Source: Elusimicrobiaceae bacterium (GTDB lineage Bacteria > Elusimicrobiota > Elusimicrobia > Elusimicrobiales > Elusimicrobiaceae). From it: a stretch of 64,000 nt of DNA. The notes under the pieces were generated by a model. The model was not told the DNA's origin. It searched no databases and saw only the letters and a program-made list of their open reading frames with translations. Positions within the stretch are counted from its first letter, which is position 1; every line of letters starts with the position of its first letter. Both the position numbers and the translations under genes were made by a program. The stretch spans positions 61,914 through 125,913 of the forward strand of contig JAFXVA010000013.1 of assembly GCA_017534965.1 (NCBI GenBank), written 5' to 3'. This document shows, piece after piece, positions 43,906 through 52,556 of the stretch.

Positions 43906-45791
43906 TGTCTTTTAGAAAAATATTTTTATTGTTTATTTTTATAATTTCTACTCTTAATGTTTGGGCGCAAACGCAAGTTTATGCCCATGTTGATAAAACT
44001 TATGTAGAAGTAAAAGAAGAAATATCTTTAGTGATAAATGTTGTTAGCAATTCTACCAACATAAAATATCCTATAATGCCTTCTTTGCCTAATTTTAATA
44101 TTTATTCTTCAGGCCAGATGCGTAGCACTACCATGCTAAACGGAAATGTTACCGTTAAAATGCAATTTAACTATACTTTATCTCCCCGATTTGCGGGTAA
44201 AAGCACAATAGGTTCCTTTGCGATAGAAGTTGACGGAACAGTTTATAAAACAGATCCTATAGAAATAGAAGTTTATCGTGCCGGGCAAGGCAATACAGCC
44301 AACGCGGCTACGTCAAATCAAAACTTTACTTATGCCGGGTCTAAAGCGGCTTATCAAAATAAAGTAAAAACTATAAAAAATAACCAAAACATGCCAAATA
44401 ATGCAGGGCGTAATAATAATACTTCTTCTCTTTCTAAACAAGTGCCAACTTTGGCGGGTAATAAACAATATCCTAATTTCTTTATGACGGCTAATGTAGA
44501 TAAAAAAGAAGCTTACTTAAATGAACAAATAAATCTAAAAATAAGATTTTATCACAATAAAGGCACTATTGGCAGTCCTCGTTATGAAAGACCAAAAACA
44601 GAAGGTTTTATTTTTGAAGATATAAAAACTAATGATGGGGTAGAACAGGTAGGTTCAAGCACCTATAGTTATTATGAATTTGAGGTCGCTCTTTTTGGTA
44701 TTTTACCTGGAGAGGCGACCATCGGCCCCGCTACAGTAGAATATATTCCTTCTGCCGGTATTATGGATGCTTTTGATACTTTCTTTAATTCTGTTTCTAA
44801 ACCGCAAGTAGTTAAAACTAAACCTATAACAGTTCATATTAAACCTTTGCCTACCCAAGGAAAGTCTTCTTATTTCTCCGGTGCAGTTGGCAATAATTTT
44901 AAAATAACTGCTCAAGTTGATAAACCTGAAGCTCACGTCGGGGAAACAATAATTCTTACTACAAAAGTTTCAGGTATAGGCAATCTTCGCGCTATAAATT
45001 CTCTTCCGCCTTTAGATTTAGGGCCTTCTTTTAGGGTTTTTGACTCTACTTCTTCTTCTAGCACCAAAATACAATCCGGTTTAGTTGGAGGCACTACGGA
45101 ATTTCAAACAATTATTGTTCCAAGAGCATCAGGCAATTTTACTATACCTGAAACCATCTTACAATATTTTAACCCAAAGACAAATTCTTATGAAACTATT
45201 CAAAGCAGTCCGATTAATTTGAAAGTTTTACCTGCGGAGGAAAATGACCAAGACGGGACTTCTTCGGTGCAAGATTTTTCACAAGTGGATACGGCTCAAA
45301 ATAGTAAGATAGAAAAGTTTTCAAGTGATATTTATTATCTTAAGAAAGAAGGAACTTCTTTACCGAGTAAAATTTTAACTTCTGTTAAAGAGTTCGGCAA
45401 ATATAATTATCTTTTATTTGCTGTTTTAGCACTTGCTCTTTTGATTAATTTTATAAGTAAAGGGGAATTTGAATTTTTATCAAATCAAAAGGCCTATTTA
45501 AGAGCAAAAAGGCAAATTGCCAATGCAAAAAATATTAATGATGTTGCCCCTGCTTTGCAAACTTATTTAAGTGCAAAACAAGGCAAACCTTTAGGCATAA
45601 CCACTATTGCCCAAAGCGCAAAGAATCTTAAATTAAGCAGTGCAACAAGCACTCTTTTAAATGCCTTCTGGCAAGAGCTTGAAATGCTTAAATATGCTCC
45701 GGCAGATACACTTAAAAGTGATGTGGCTTTAAAACAAATGATTCAAAGAGCTCTTAATTTGCTTAAGCAAATTGAAAAGGAGGCAAAATAA
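43905..45791 (+). CDS. batD: BatD-like membrane protein
   Basis: A 628-residue BatD (oxygen-tolerance protein family). A signal peptide (about 1-22) precedes repeated immunoglobulin-like beta domains with AHVDKTYVEVKEEISLVI near residue 27. Further repeats start at ANVDKKEAYLNEQINLKI and AQVDKPEAHVGETIIL. One transmembrane helix lies near 503-520, followed by a cytoplasmic helical tail. The ATG at 43905 overlaps the batC stop (TAATG), preferable to an upstream TTG. Confidence 0.9.
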   Translation: MSFRKIFLLFIFIISTLNVWAQTQVYAHVDKTYVEVKEEISLVINVVSNSTNIKYPIMPSLPNFNIYSSGQMRSTTMLNGNVTVKMQFNYTLSPRFAGKSTIGSFAIEVDGTVYKTDPIEIEVYRAGQGNTANAATSNQNFTYAGSKAAYQNKVKTIKNNQNMPNNAGRNNNTSSLSKQVPTLAGNKQYPNFFMTANVDKKEAYLNEQINLKIRFYHNKGTIGSPRYERPKTEGFIFEDIKTNDGVEQVGSSTYSYYEFEVALFGILPGEATIGPATVEYIPSAGIMDAFDTFFNSVSKPQVVKTKPITVHIKPLPTQGKSSYFSGAVGNNFKITAQVDKPEAHVGETIILTTKVSGIGNLRAINSLPPLDLGPSFRVFDSTSSSSTKIQSGLVGGTTEFQTIIVPRASGNFTIPETILQYFNPKTNSYETIQSSPINLKVLPAEENDQDGTSSVQDFSQVDTAQNSKIEKFSSDIYYLKKEGTSLPSKILTSVKEFGKYNYLLFAVLALALLINFISKGEFEFLSNQKAYLRAKRQIANAKNINDVAPALQTYLSAKQGKPLGITTIAQSAKNLKLSSATSTLLNAFWQELEMLKYAPADTLKSDVALKQMIQRALNLLKQIEKEAK

Positions 45792-45793
45792 TT

Positions 45794-46525
45794 ATGAATA
45801 GTATTTTCAAGAGATTTTTATTAATTATTATTGTTGCATTTTTTACACCTTATCTTTTTGCTCAAGAAGAAGCCCAAAAATTCTATGACCAAGGTGATTA
45901 TTTGCAAGCTGCTAAAATATATAACGAGCAACTTAAAGATACTAAAAAGCCAAGTGCTTCTTTATATTATAATTTTGCCAATAGTTGTTATAAACTTGGC
46001 TTAACTCCGCGGGCTATTGCAAATTATTATAGGGCTTGGCGTTTAAATCCGCGTGATAATGATATTCGCCATAATCTTGCTTTTGTTATGGCACAAAACG
46101 GGCAAAATCTTGTCCCAACAGATATCCCGGAAATTGCCTTTAATTTATTTTTCTATTTATCTTTAATAGAGTTGGAAGGGCTTTTATGGCTACTTGGTTG
46201 GCTTTTTGCTATAGTCCTTATTTTCGTTTTAATAACAGATAATGGAAAACTAAAAAAATTACTTATTTGCTTATTTGTTTGTATAATTTTAGTAGCAACT
46301 TGGTATTTATTTAGAAGGCCTATTGATACAAAACCTTTAGCGGTAGTTAAAAAAATTCAGGCGGAAGTTCGCAGTGGTCCTGGGGAAAATTTCCCCGTTA
46401 ATTTAAGTATTCCACGCAACCATATTGTGCAGGTTAAAGATAGAAAAGATAATTGGACCCAAATTTTAATTCCTTCCGAAAAAACACAAGGTTGGGTTTT
46501 AAAAGAAGATTTAGAGGAGATATAA
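45794..46525 (+). CDS. batE: BatE-like TPR and SH3 protein
   Basis: A 243-residue protein with a signal peptide (about 1-22), TPR helices (about 26-95) and two transmembrane helices (about 116-140, 150-170). The C-terminal bacterial SH3 domain begins VVKKIQAEVRSGPGENF and ends TQGWVLKEDLEEI. It is the last gene of the Bat block. gmhA starts 2 nt later, so the operon continues into sugar-phosphate genes. Confidence 0.88.
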   Translation: MNSIFKRFLLIIIVAFFTPYLFAQEEAQKFYDQGDYLQAAKIYNEQLKDTKKPSASLYYNFANSCYKLGLTPRAIANYYRAWRLNPRDNDIRHNLAFVMAQNGQNLVPTDIPEIAFNLFFYLSLIELEGLLWLLGWLFAIVLIFVLITDNGKLKKLLICLFVCIILVATWYLFRRPIDTKPLAVVKKIQAEVRSGPGENFPVNLSIPRNHIVQVKDRKDNWTQILIPSEKTQGWVLKEDLEEI

Positions 46526-46527
46526 AA

Positions 46528-47088
46528 ATGTTTACAAAAAAAGAAACGCAGGAATTAATACAAGTTTTAACTTATGTCGGTGATAATCTTGGCCCCCAAA
46601 TTGAAACTCTTGCCAAAAAAACTATTGAGTGTTTTAATAAAGGTGGCAAAGTTATTTTAATGGGTAATGGCGGTAGCGCAGGCGATGCCCAGCATATCGC
46701 AGCAGAATTTGTCGGCAGGTATAAAAAAGAAAGAAAATCTTACCCAGCCCTTGCTTTAAACACAAACACTTCATCTTTAACGGCTATCGGTAATGATTAT
46801 GGTTATGATGTTTCCTTTTCGCGCCAAGTAGAGGGCTTTGCTAAAGAAGGTGATATTGTTATTGGTATTTCCACTTCCGGCAATAGCAAAAATGTTTATA
46901 AAGCCCTTGAACTTGCCAAACAAAAGGGTTGCTACACAGCAGCATTTTTGGGTAAAGACGGCGGAACAATAAAAGATATTGCAGATTTGCCAATAATTGT
47001 GCGCTCCAATAATACACCGCGCATACAAGAATGCCACATTTTTATAGGCCACACCCTTTGCGAACTTGTTGATAAGGAGTTAAACTAA
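46528..47088 (+). CDS. gmhA: Sedoheptulose-7-phosphate isomerase
   Basis: A 186-residue SIS-domain isomerase making D-glycero-D-manno-heptose 7-phosphate for LPS core heptose. It has MGNGGSAGDAQHIAAEFVGRYKKERK (split: MGNGGSAGDAQH, then AEFVGRYKKER), GISTSGNSKNVYKAL and the C-terminal QECHIFIGHTLCELVD with the zinc/catalytic His residues. ATG 46528 lies 8 nt past GGAG; the longer ORF start is inside batE. It is followed 1 nt later by rpiB. Confidence 0.93.
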   Translation: MFTKKETQELIQVLTYVGDNLGPQIETLAKKTIECFNKGGKVILMGNGGSAGDAQHIAAEFVGRYKKERKSYPALALNTNTSSLTAIGNDYGYDVSFSRQVEGFAKEGDIVIGISTSGNSKNVYKALELAKQKGCYTAAFLGKDGGTIKDIADLPIIVRSNNTPRIQECHIFIGHTLCELVDKELN

Positions 47089-47089
47089 A

Positions 47090-47545
47090 ATGAAAGTTGC
47101 TCTTGGTTGTGATCATGCCGGTTTTGCCATTAAAGATTTAGTTAAAAAAACTATTGAAGATTTTGGCGCAGAAGTTTTGGATTTTGGCACATTTTCAAGT
47201 GATAGTGTGGACTATCCTGACTTTGCTGCTAAAGTTGCTATTGCTCTTACTTCCGGTGAGGCACAAAAAGGCATTTTAATTTGCGGTAGCGGTATTGGCG
47301 TTTGCATTACGGCAAATAAATTTAAAGGCGTGCGCGCATCTATTGCCCACGATGAATATAGCGCAGAGCAAGGCGTTTTGCACGATAATATGAATGTTTT
47401 ATGCCTTGGCGCGCGTGTAGTTAAAGCAGAAATTGTGCCTTCTTTAGTTAAGGCCTTTTTAGGGGCAGAGTTTCAAAAAGACGAAGAACGCCACGCCCGC
47501 AGATGTAGTAAAGTTCTTGATATGGAAAATAAGAATTTTAAATAA
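47090..47545 (+). CDS. rpiB: Ribose-5-phosphate isomerase B
   Basis: A 151-residue RpiB/LacAB isomerase. It has LGCDHAGFAIKD at the start, the catalytic Cys/Thr region ILICGSGIGVCITANKFKGVRAS and the NMNVLCLGARV stretch. It interconverts ribose-5-phosphate and ribulose-5-phosphate; some members act on allose-6-phosphate. It follows gmhA by 1 nt, consistent with shared pentose/heptose supply, and ends at a strong terminator. Confidence 0.95.
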   Translation: MKVALGCDHAGFAIKDLVKKTIEDFGAEVLDFGTFSSDSVDYPDFAAKVAIALTSGEAQKGILICGSGIGVCITANKFKGVRASIAHDEYSAEQGVLHDNMNVLCLGARVVKAEIVPSLVKAFLGAEFQKDEERHARRCSKVLDMENKNFK

Positions 47546-47561
47546 AGCAAATATATATTTA

Positions 47562-47600
47562 AAAAACTCCTCTTTATTTTTATAAAGAGGAGTTTTTTTG
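47562..47600. terminator. Bidirectional rho-independent terminator
   Basis: A perfect 15-bp stem (47562-47576 with 47583-47597) with A/T runs ends the long plus-strand operon and, on the other strand, the rdgB operon. Confidence 0.93.
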
Positions 47601-47609
47601 TGTAAAAAA

Positions 47610-48215
47610 TTATAATTCTTTTAATATAGAAATAATCTGGCTAAAAGCGTGTCCGCGATGGCTGATTTTATTTTTTTCTTCCGTCGTTAAAGCGGCCATC
47701 GTTTTGCCAAGTTCTTTGACTTCAAAAATAGGGTCATAGCCAAAACCTTGCGAGCCAAAATAATCTTGCGTAATATAACCTTCAACCGCGCCTTCTTTAA
47801 TAATAATTTCGCCATTTGGTAAAGCAAGAGCGCAAATTGTTTTAAAGCGTGCGGTCCTTTTTTCCTTTGGCAAGCCTTCAAGTTCTTTTAAAAGTTTTAT
47901 ATTGTTGGCTTCGTAATCTGCCCTATCTTTAAAAGCATAACGCGCACTAAAAACGCCCGGCGCGCCGTTAAGCGCGTCAACCATTAAGCCAGTATCATCG
48001 GCTAGGGTGGCTAGTCCCGTCTGTTCTAGCCCGCTTTTTGCTTTTATTATGGCATTTTCTTTAAGAGTTAAAGCCGTTTCTTCCGGCTGTATAAGAGTGG
48101 GAAAATCTAAAAAAGTAAAATATTCAAACTTTTCGTTTTTATTATTTTGTGTCGGTAAAATTTTCAATAATTCTGCTTTTTTATGTTTGTTGGCGGTGGC
48201 AATAAAAATTTTCAT
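47610..48215 (-). CDS. rdgB: XTP/dITP diphosphatase (Ham1/RdgB)
   Basis: A 201-residue inosine triphosphate pyrophosphatase that removes deaminated purine nucleotides. Motifs seen are IATANKHKKAEL at the start, the TLADDTGLMVDALNGAPGVFSARYA metal loop (split: LADDTGLMVDAL, GAPGVFSARYA), GFGYDPIFEV and SHRGHAF at the end. The start overlaps the nth stop by 4 nt; both genes guard against damaged bases. Confidence 0.95.
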   Translation of the reverse strand: MKIFIATANKHKKAELLKILPTQNNKNEKFEYFTFLDFPTLIQPEETALTLKENAIIKAKSGLEQTGLATLADDTGLMVDALNGAPGVFSARYAFKDRADYEANNIKLLKELEGLPKEKRTARFKTICALALPNGEIIIKEGAVEGYITQDYFGSQGFGYDPIFEVKELGKTMAALTTEEKNKISHRGHAFSQIISILKEL

Positions 48216-48874
48216 TTTTTATTTTCCTTTTTCAAAACAACTCCGTTTTTTGGGCAAAGTTTATTTAAGGTGCAAGTGGCGCATTCTGGCTTTCTTGCAT
48301 CGCAAGGGCCTCTGCCGTGCCAAATAAGGGCATGGCTTATCCAATGCCAATATTTTTTATCAAGCATTTTCATTAAATCTTGCTCTATTTTTAAAGGTTC
48401 GGTGTTTTTTGTTAAACCAAGGCGGAAGGAAAGGCGTTTAACATGGGTATCAACCACAATACCTTCATCTATGCCGTAAAAATCGCCAAGCACAACATTT
48501 GCCGTTTTTCTGGCAACACCGCGCAAAGTCAAAAGTTCTGCCATAGTATGCGGCACTTGCCCTTTAAAATCACTTACAAGTTTTTTAGAACTTTCCAAAA
48601 TGCTTTTTGCCTTTGCGTGATAAAAACCCGTTGATTTAATAATAGTTTCAATATCTTTTATATCCGCCTTTGCCATTTTCTCGGGAGTTGGATATTTTTT
48701 AAATAAAACAGGGGTAACTTTGTTTACTCTTTCATCCGTGCATTGGGCAGATAAAATAACCGCCACCAAAAGCTGAAAGGCACTATTATTATAAACAAGT
48801 GCGGTTTTTGTTTTGGGATATAACTTTTTTAATTCTGTTAAAAGTTCAGGCAGTTTTTCCTTTTTTAAAAGCAT
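48212..48874 (-). CDS. nth: Endonuclease III
   Basis: A 220-residue base-excision glycosylase/AP lyase for oxidised pyrimidines. The helix-hairpin-helix has the catalytic Lys in LRGVARKTANVV and catalytic Asp in VVDTHVKRLS. The [4Fe-4S] loop is C-x6-C-x2-C-x5-C near residues 194-210 (CDARKPECATCTLNKLC). The start lies inside znuB, overlapping by 29 nt, so it is translated as part of the zinc-transport operon. Confidence 0.95.
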   Translation of the reverse strand: MLLKKEKLPELLTELKKLYPKTKTALVYNNSAFQLLVAVILSAQCTDERVNKVTPVLFKKYPTPEKMAKADIKDIETIIKSTGFYHAKAKSILESSKKLVSDFKGQVPHTMAELLTLRGVARKTANVVLGDFYGIDEGIVVDTHVKRLSFRLGLTKNTEPLKIEQDLMKMLDKKYWHWISHALIWHGRGPCDARKPECATCTLNKLCPKNGVVLKKENKK

Positions 48875-49670
48875 ATTTTATACCTAATATAATAAATAAA
48901 ATTAAAAGATTAATTAAGATTATTACTGCCCCGCTCGGTAAGTTAAGTAAAAAAGAAAAATAAATACCCAAGATAATACTTGCGCACGAAAATAAGCAGG
49001 AATATAAAAGAGTTTGTTTAAAAGATTTTGCAATTTGAAGGGCCGCACTAGGGGGGACAATTATTAAAGCCGATACCAGCATTATGCCAACCGCCTTTAA
49101 AGCAATTACAATACAAGCCGCACTGAAAACAATTAAAATAGTATTTATTTTATCTGTATTTATACCGGCAGTCTTGGCAAAGTTTTCATCAAAAGTCATG
49201 GCGACAAGTTCATTATAATAATAGAAAACTAAAGCACCGCTTGCTAAAGCAAGTAAGGTGGCAAGCAAAATTTCTGCTTTAGAAATTGTTAAAATACTGC
49301 CAAACAAGAACCCCATTAAATCCACGTTAAAACCACCGGCAACAGCGGCAATAATTAAACCAAGAGCAATACCAAGCGCGCTTATTATACCAAGTGCGCT
49401 ATCGGCGTAAATTTTTTCGTTTTTAGTTAATTTGATTATACCGAGTGCACTTAAAATAACCACCGGTAAAGCAATAAACAAAGGGCTTGTTTTAGTTAAA
49501 AAACCAATAGCCACACCGCTTAATGCCACATGGCTTAAACTATCGCCCATCAAACTTAAACGCTTTAAAACAAGAAAAGTGCCTATAAGCGAAGTAAAAA
49601 CCGCAATCAATAAACCGCCCAAAACTGCCTGCCAAATAAAAGAGTAAGAAAATAAATCTAAGGGACTCAT
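48846..49670 (-). CDS. znuB: Zinc/manganese ABC transporter permease
   Basis: A 274-residue ABC-3 family permease with about eight transmembrane helices. It shows GTFLVLKRLSLMGDSLSHVALSGVA (split: FLVLKRLSLMGDSLSH, VALSGVAIGF) and LVSALIIVPPSAALQIA, both typical of ZnuB/MntB. It overlaps znuC by 4 nt and nth by 29 nt. The metal assignment follows the His-rich ATPase and binding protein of the same operon. Confidence 0.92.
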   Translation of the reverse strand: MSPLDLFSYSFIWQAVLGGLLIAVFTSLIGTFLVLKRLSLMGDSLSHVALSGVAIGFLTKTSPLFIALPVVILSALGIIKLTKNEKIYADSALGIISALGIALGLIIAAVAGGFNVDLMGFLFGSILTISKAEILLATLLALASGALVFYYYNELVAMTFDENFAKTAGINTDKINTILIVFSAACIVIALKAVGIMLVSALIIVPPSAALQIAKSFKQTLLYSCLFSCASIILGIYFSFLLNLPSGAVIILINLLILFIILGIKYAFKKGKTA

Positions 49671-50455
49671 TTTGCCTCCTTATCTTTATGGTGATGTTCG
49701 TGCGCGGGGAAAGGGCAGGATTCTTCCGAGTGTAAATGGTCCATAATATGCTGGGTATAGGAGCCAAAATAATTTGCCACGGCCTCAGAAGAACAAAAAT
49801 CTTCTTTACTGCCGCTAAAAATAAGCTCCTTATCAAGCACCATAAAATCAGTTGCGTATTTTCCAATTTCGGCAATATCGTGGGTGATAAGTAAAATTGT
49901 TGTTTTTTGCTCTTTATTTAATTTTAAAAGCAGTTCAAAAAAACTTTCGCGTGAGGTGCTGTCTAAGGCGGTGGTTGGTTCATCTAAAATAATAAGTTTT
50001 GGGTTGTTTACCAAAGTTCTTGCAAGCAAAACGCGTTGCTGTTGCCCGCCGGAAAGTTCGGTAAAAAGTTTATTTCTATATTGAAAACAATTTGTGGTGC
50101 GCATCATTTTAAGTGCGGTTTTTATATCTTCTTTATTAAAAATTTTAGGCGATTTTTTTGTGCTTAAAAGTCCCATTTTAACAACTTCAAAAGCAGTCAT
50201 CGGCATAAGTTTTGGCGGGGTAATTTTTTGCTCTAAATATCCTAGTTCTTTAAAATATTCTTTTTGCCAAAAATTTAATTTACCGCTTTGAAGGGGCAAA
50301 AGCCCGAGTAAAAGTTTAATTAAAGTTGTTTTGCCGCTGCCGTTTGGTCCAATTAAAGCCGTCCACGAACCTTCTTTTAAATTAAAAGAAACTTTACTTA
50401 AAACCTGCTGGCCGCGGTAAGCGTGCGAAATATTTTTTGCTTCAATTAAATTCAT
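49667..50455 (-). CDS. znuC: Zinc ABC transporter ATPase
   Basis: A 262-residue ABC ATPase. Walker A is GPNGSGKTTL (about 36), the Q-loop GYLEQKI, the signature LSGGQQQRVLLAR, Walker B LIILDEPTTALD and the H-loop ITHD. A His-rich C-terminal tail (HEHHHKDKE) supports a metal, probably zinc, role. It starts 2 nt after znuA and overlaps znuB. Confidence 0.94.
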   Translation of the reverse strand: MNLIEAKNISHAYRGQQVLSKVSFNLKEGSWTALIGPNGSGKTTLIKLLLGLLPLQSGKLNFWQKEYFKELGYLEQKITPPKLMPMTAFEVVKMGLLSTKKSPKIFNKEDIKTALKMMRTTNCFQYRNKLFTELSGGQQQRVLLARTLVNNPKLIILDEPTTALDSTSRESFFELLLKLNKEQKTTILLITHDIAEIGKYATDFMVLDKELIFSGSKEDFCSSEAVANYFGSYTQHIMDHLHSEESCPFPAHEHHHKDKEAK

Positions 50456-50457
50456 TT

Positions 50458-51360
50458 TTAATTACACTCAAGCCCTTTTGTTAAATTTTCTAAATTTTTA
50501 TACATAAAATCTTGATAGGAAATTTGTTTGTCAAATTCTTCTTTTGTTATATGCTCTATTGTATAAAGCATTAAAATTTGAGTTCCCGTTTGGCTGGCAA
50601 TTAAATCAGCCATTTGTGGTGGCAGAGCTTCTTCCGTAAAAATATATTTGATATTTTTTTCTTTTATTTGTTTTATCATTTCTAAAATATCTTTTGGGCT
50701 TGGCTCTTGGGCCTCAGAAGAATTGATTAAAGGTTTAAAATTAAGATTGTAATTTTTGGCAATTGCGCCAAAAGCAAGATGCCCGATATGATAAATATCC
50801 CTGCTTTTACAATTTGCTAATTTACTAGAGTAAGATTTTTTTAAATTATTAATATCTATTGCAAGTTTTGCAAAATTTTTATTTACCTCTTGTTTCAAAG
50901 TGGGATATTCTCTTTGGATAGTTTTAGAAGCCAAAAGAGCCATCAAAGTTGCTTTATCAAAATCCATCCAAATATGTAGATCTTCTTGCGTTGCCAAATC
51001 TTTGCCTAAGGCAAGAGAATTATTGTTATTTATTTCACTAGCCCAAGGTTCTAAAGTTTTATCTATATAAAAAAACGTTTTTGCTTTTTGTATTTTTAAA
51101 ATATCTTTTGGTAAAGGTTCAAAAGAATGCGGTTCAACGCCTGGTGGCATAAGCATAGATACATCTGCCATATCTTTAACAAGATTTTTAACTAGAGTAT
51201 AAGGAACATAACTTGAAGTTAAAATTTGCGGGTTTTCTTGCTGGTTTGAAACAGGTGCATTTTGCTCTTTTGTGCAGGCACAAAAGGCAAAACTAACTGC
51301 CGTTAAAGAAATAACGGCAGCTAGTTTAAATAAATTTAATGCACCTTCTTTTTTTTCCAT
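50458..51360 (-). CDS. znuA: Zinc-binding lipoprotein of the ABC transporter
   Basis: A 300-residue cluster A-I binding protein. A lipoprotein signal ends AFCACTKE (Cys about 29). Metal ligands expected for the ZnuA/TroA fold lie in PPGVEPHSFEP (His about 78), YHIGHLAFGA and FTEEALPPQ. The usual His-rich loop is short. Its ATG overlaps the kbl stop (TAATG), so zinc import is expressed with threonine catabolism. Manganese specificity cannot be excluded. Confidence 0.9.
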   Translation of the reverse strand: MEKKEGALNLFKLAAVISLTAVSFAFCACTKEQNAPVSNQQENPQILTSSYVPYTLVKNLVKDMADVSMLMPPGVEPHSFEPLPKDILKIQKAKTFFYIDKTLEPWASEINNNNSLALGKDLATQEDLHIWMDFDKATLMALLASKTIQREYPTLKQEVNKNFAKLAIDINNLKKSYSSKLANCKSRDIYHIGHLAFGAIAKNYNLNFKPLINSSEAQEPSPKDILEMIKQIKEKNIKYIFTEEALPPQMADLIASQTGTQILMLYTIEHITKEEFDKQISYQDFMYKNLENLTKGLECN

Positions 51361-52547
51361 TAAATAATACCTAATTTCTTACCGCATTTTACAAAAGCAT
51401 TAACTGCTTTTTGTAAGTTTTCTTGGGTATGATCGCTAGTAACAATAGTTCTTATTCTTGCTTTGCCTCTTGGCACGGTTGGGAAAACTATCGCAAGGGC
51501 AAAAACGCCTTCTTCAAATAGCATTTTGCTAAGTTCTTTTGCTTTTTTCTCGTCACCCACCATAACAGGAGTAATAGGCGTTTTAGAATTGCCGGTATCA
51601 AAACCTGCTTTTTTAAGTTCTTCTTTAAAGAAGTTTGTATTCTCCCAAAGTCTTTTTAAACGTTCCGGTTCATTATAAATAACATCAAGCCCGGCAATAC
51701 AACTTGCAATAACTGCAGGCGGATGGGAGCTTGAAAATAAGAACGGGCGCGCCACACTTTGTAAATATTGTTTTAATTCAAAAGAGCCGGCAGCATAACC
51801 GCCGATGGTGGCAAAAGCTTTTGAAAGCGTGCCGATTTGAATATCAACCTGTCCTTTTAAATTATAATAAGCAACTGTTCCTCTGCCTTGCGGGCCGATA
51901 ACACCGCTTGCGTGGGCATCATCAACCATAGTTATAACATTATGTTTCTTACAAAGTTCAACAATTTCAGGCAAATTGGCAATATCGCCATCCATGCTAA
52001 AAACGCCGTCTGTAACAAGCATTTTTCTTCTTGCGTTTTTAACATCTTCGTCATTTTCTAAAATCTCTTTTAAGTGGGCCATATCGCTGTGGCGGTAAAT
52101 TTTGCGTTTTGCTTTGGAAAGTCTTGCCCCGTCAATAATAGAAGCGTGGTTTAATTCGTCTGAAATAAGAACATCTTGCGGGCTTGTCATTAAACTTTGA
52201 CAAACTGCAGTGTTTGAAGTAAAACCGGATTGTATAACAATAGAAGCCTGCGTTCCTTTAAACTCGGCAAGGCGTTTTTCCAAAATTTCGTGCAGGGATG
52301 TTGTGCCGATAATTGTTCTAACAGCTGCTGTTCCGATACCATATTTTTTTGTTGCTTCTATGGCGGCTTCTTTTATTTTTGGATGGCTTGCCAAACAGAG
52401 ATAATTGTTAGAAGTTAAATTTACAACTTCTTTGCCGTTAATTTGGCAAACAGGGCCTTGCTCACTTTGTAAAATGGCCGGCTCAATAAAGCGTTCTTCT
52501 TTTTTAAGAAGAGCGATTTCTTCTTTTAAAAAATCTAAATTAGCCAT
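51360..52547 (-). CDS. kbl: Glycine C-acetyltransferase (2-amino-3-ketobutyrate CoA ligase)
   Basis: A 395-residue alpha-oxoamine synthase splitting 2-amino-3-oxobutyrate with CoA into glycine and acetyl-CoA. It has LTSNNYLCLASHP, TDGVFSMDGDIA, DDAHASGVIGPQGRG and the PLP-Lys motif GTLSKAFATIGGYAAG. The branch could in principle be a BioF/Kbl relative, but the adjacent tdh decides for Kbl. It follows tdh by 9 nt. Confidence 0.93.
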   Translation of the reverse strand: MANLDFLKEEIALLKKEERFIEPAILQSEQGPVCQINGKEVVNLTSNNYLCLASHPKIKEAAIEATKKYGIGTAAVRTIIGTTSLHEILEKRLAEFKGTQASIVIQSGFTSNTAVCQSLMTSPQDVLISDELNHASIIDGARLSKAKRKIYRHSDMAHLKEILENDEDVKNARRKMLVTDGVFSMDGDIANLPEIVELCKKHNVITMVDDAHASGVIGPQGRGTVAYYNLKGQVDIQIGTLSKAFATIGGYAAGSFELKQYLQSVARPFLFSSSHPPAVIASCIAGLDVIYNEPERLKRLWENTNFFKEELKKAGFDTGNSKTPITPVMVGDEKKAKELSKMLFEEGVFALAIVFPTVPRGKARIRTIVTSDHTQENLQKAVNAFVKCGKKLGII

Positions 52548-52556
52548 TTTTAACCT

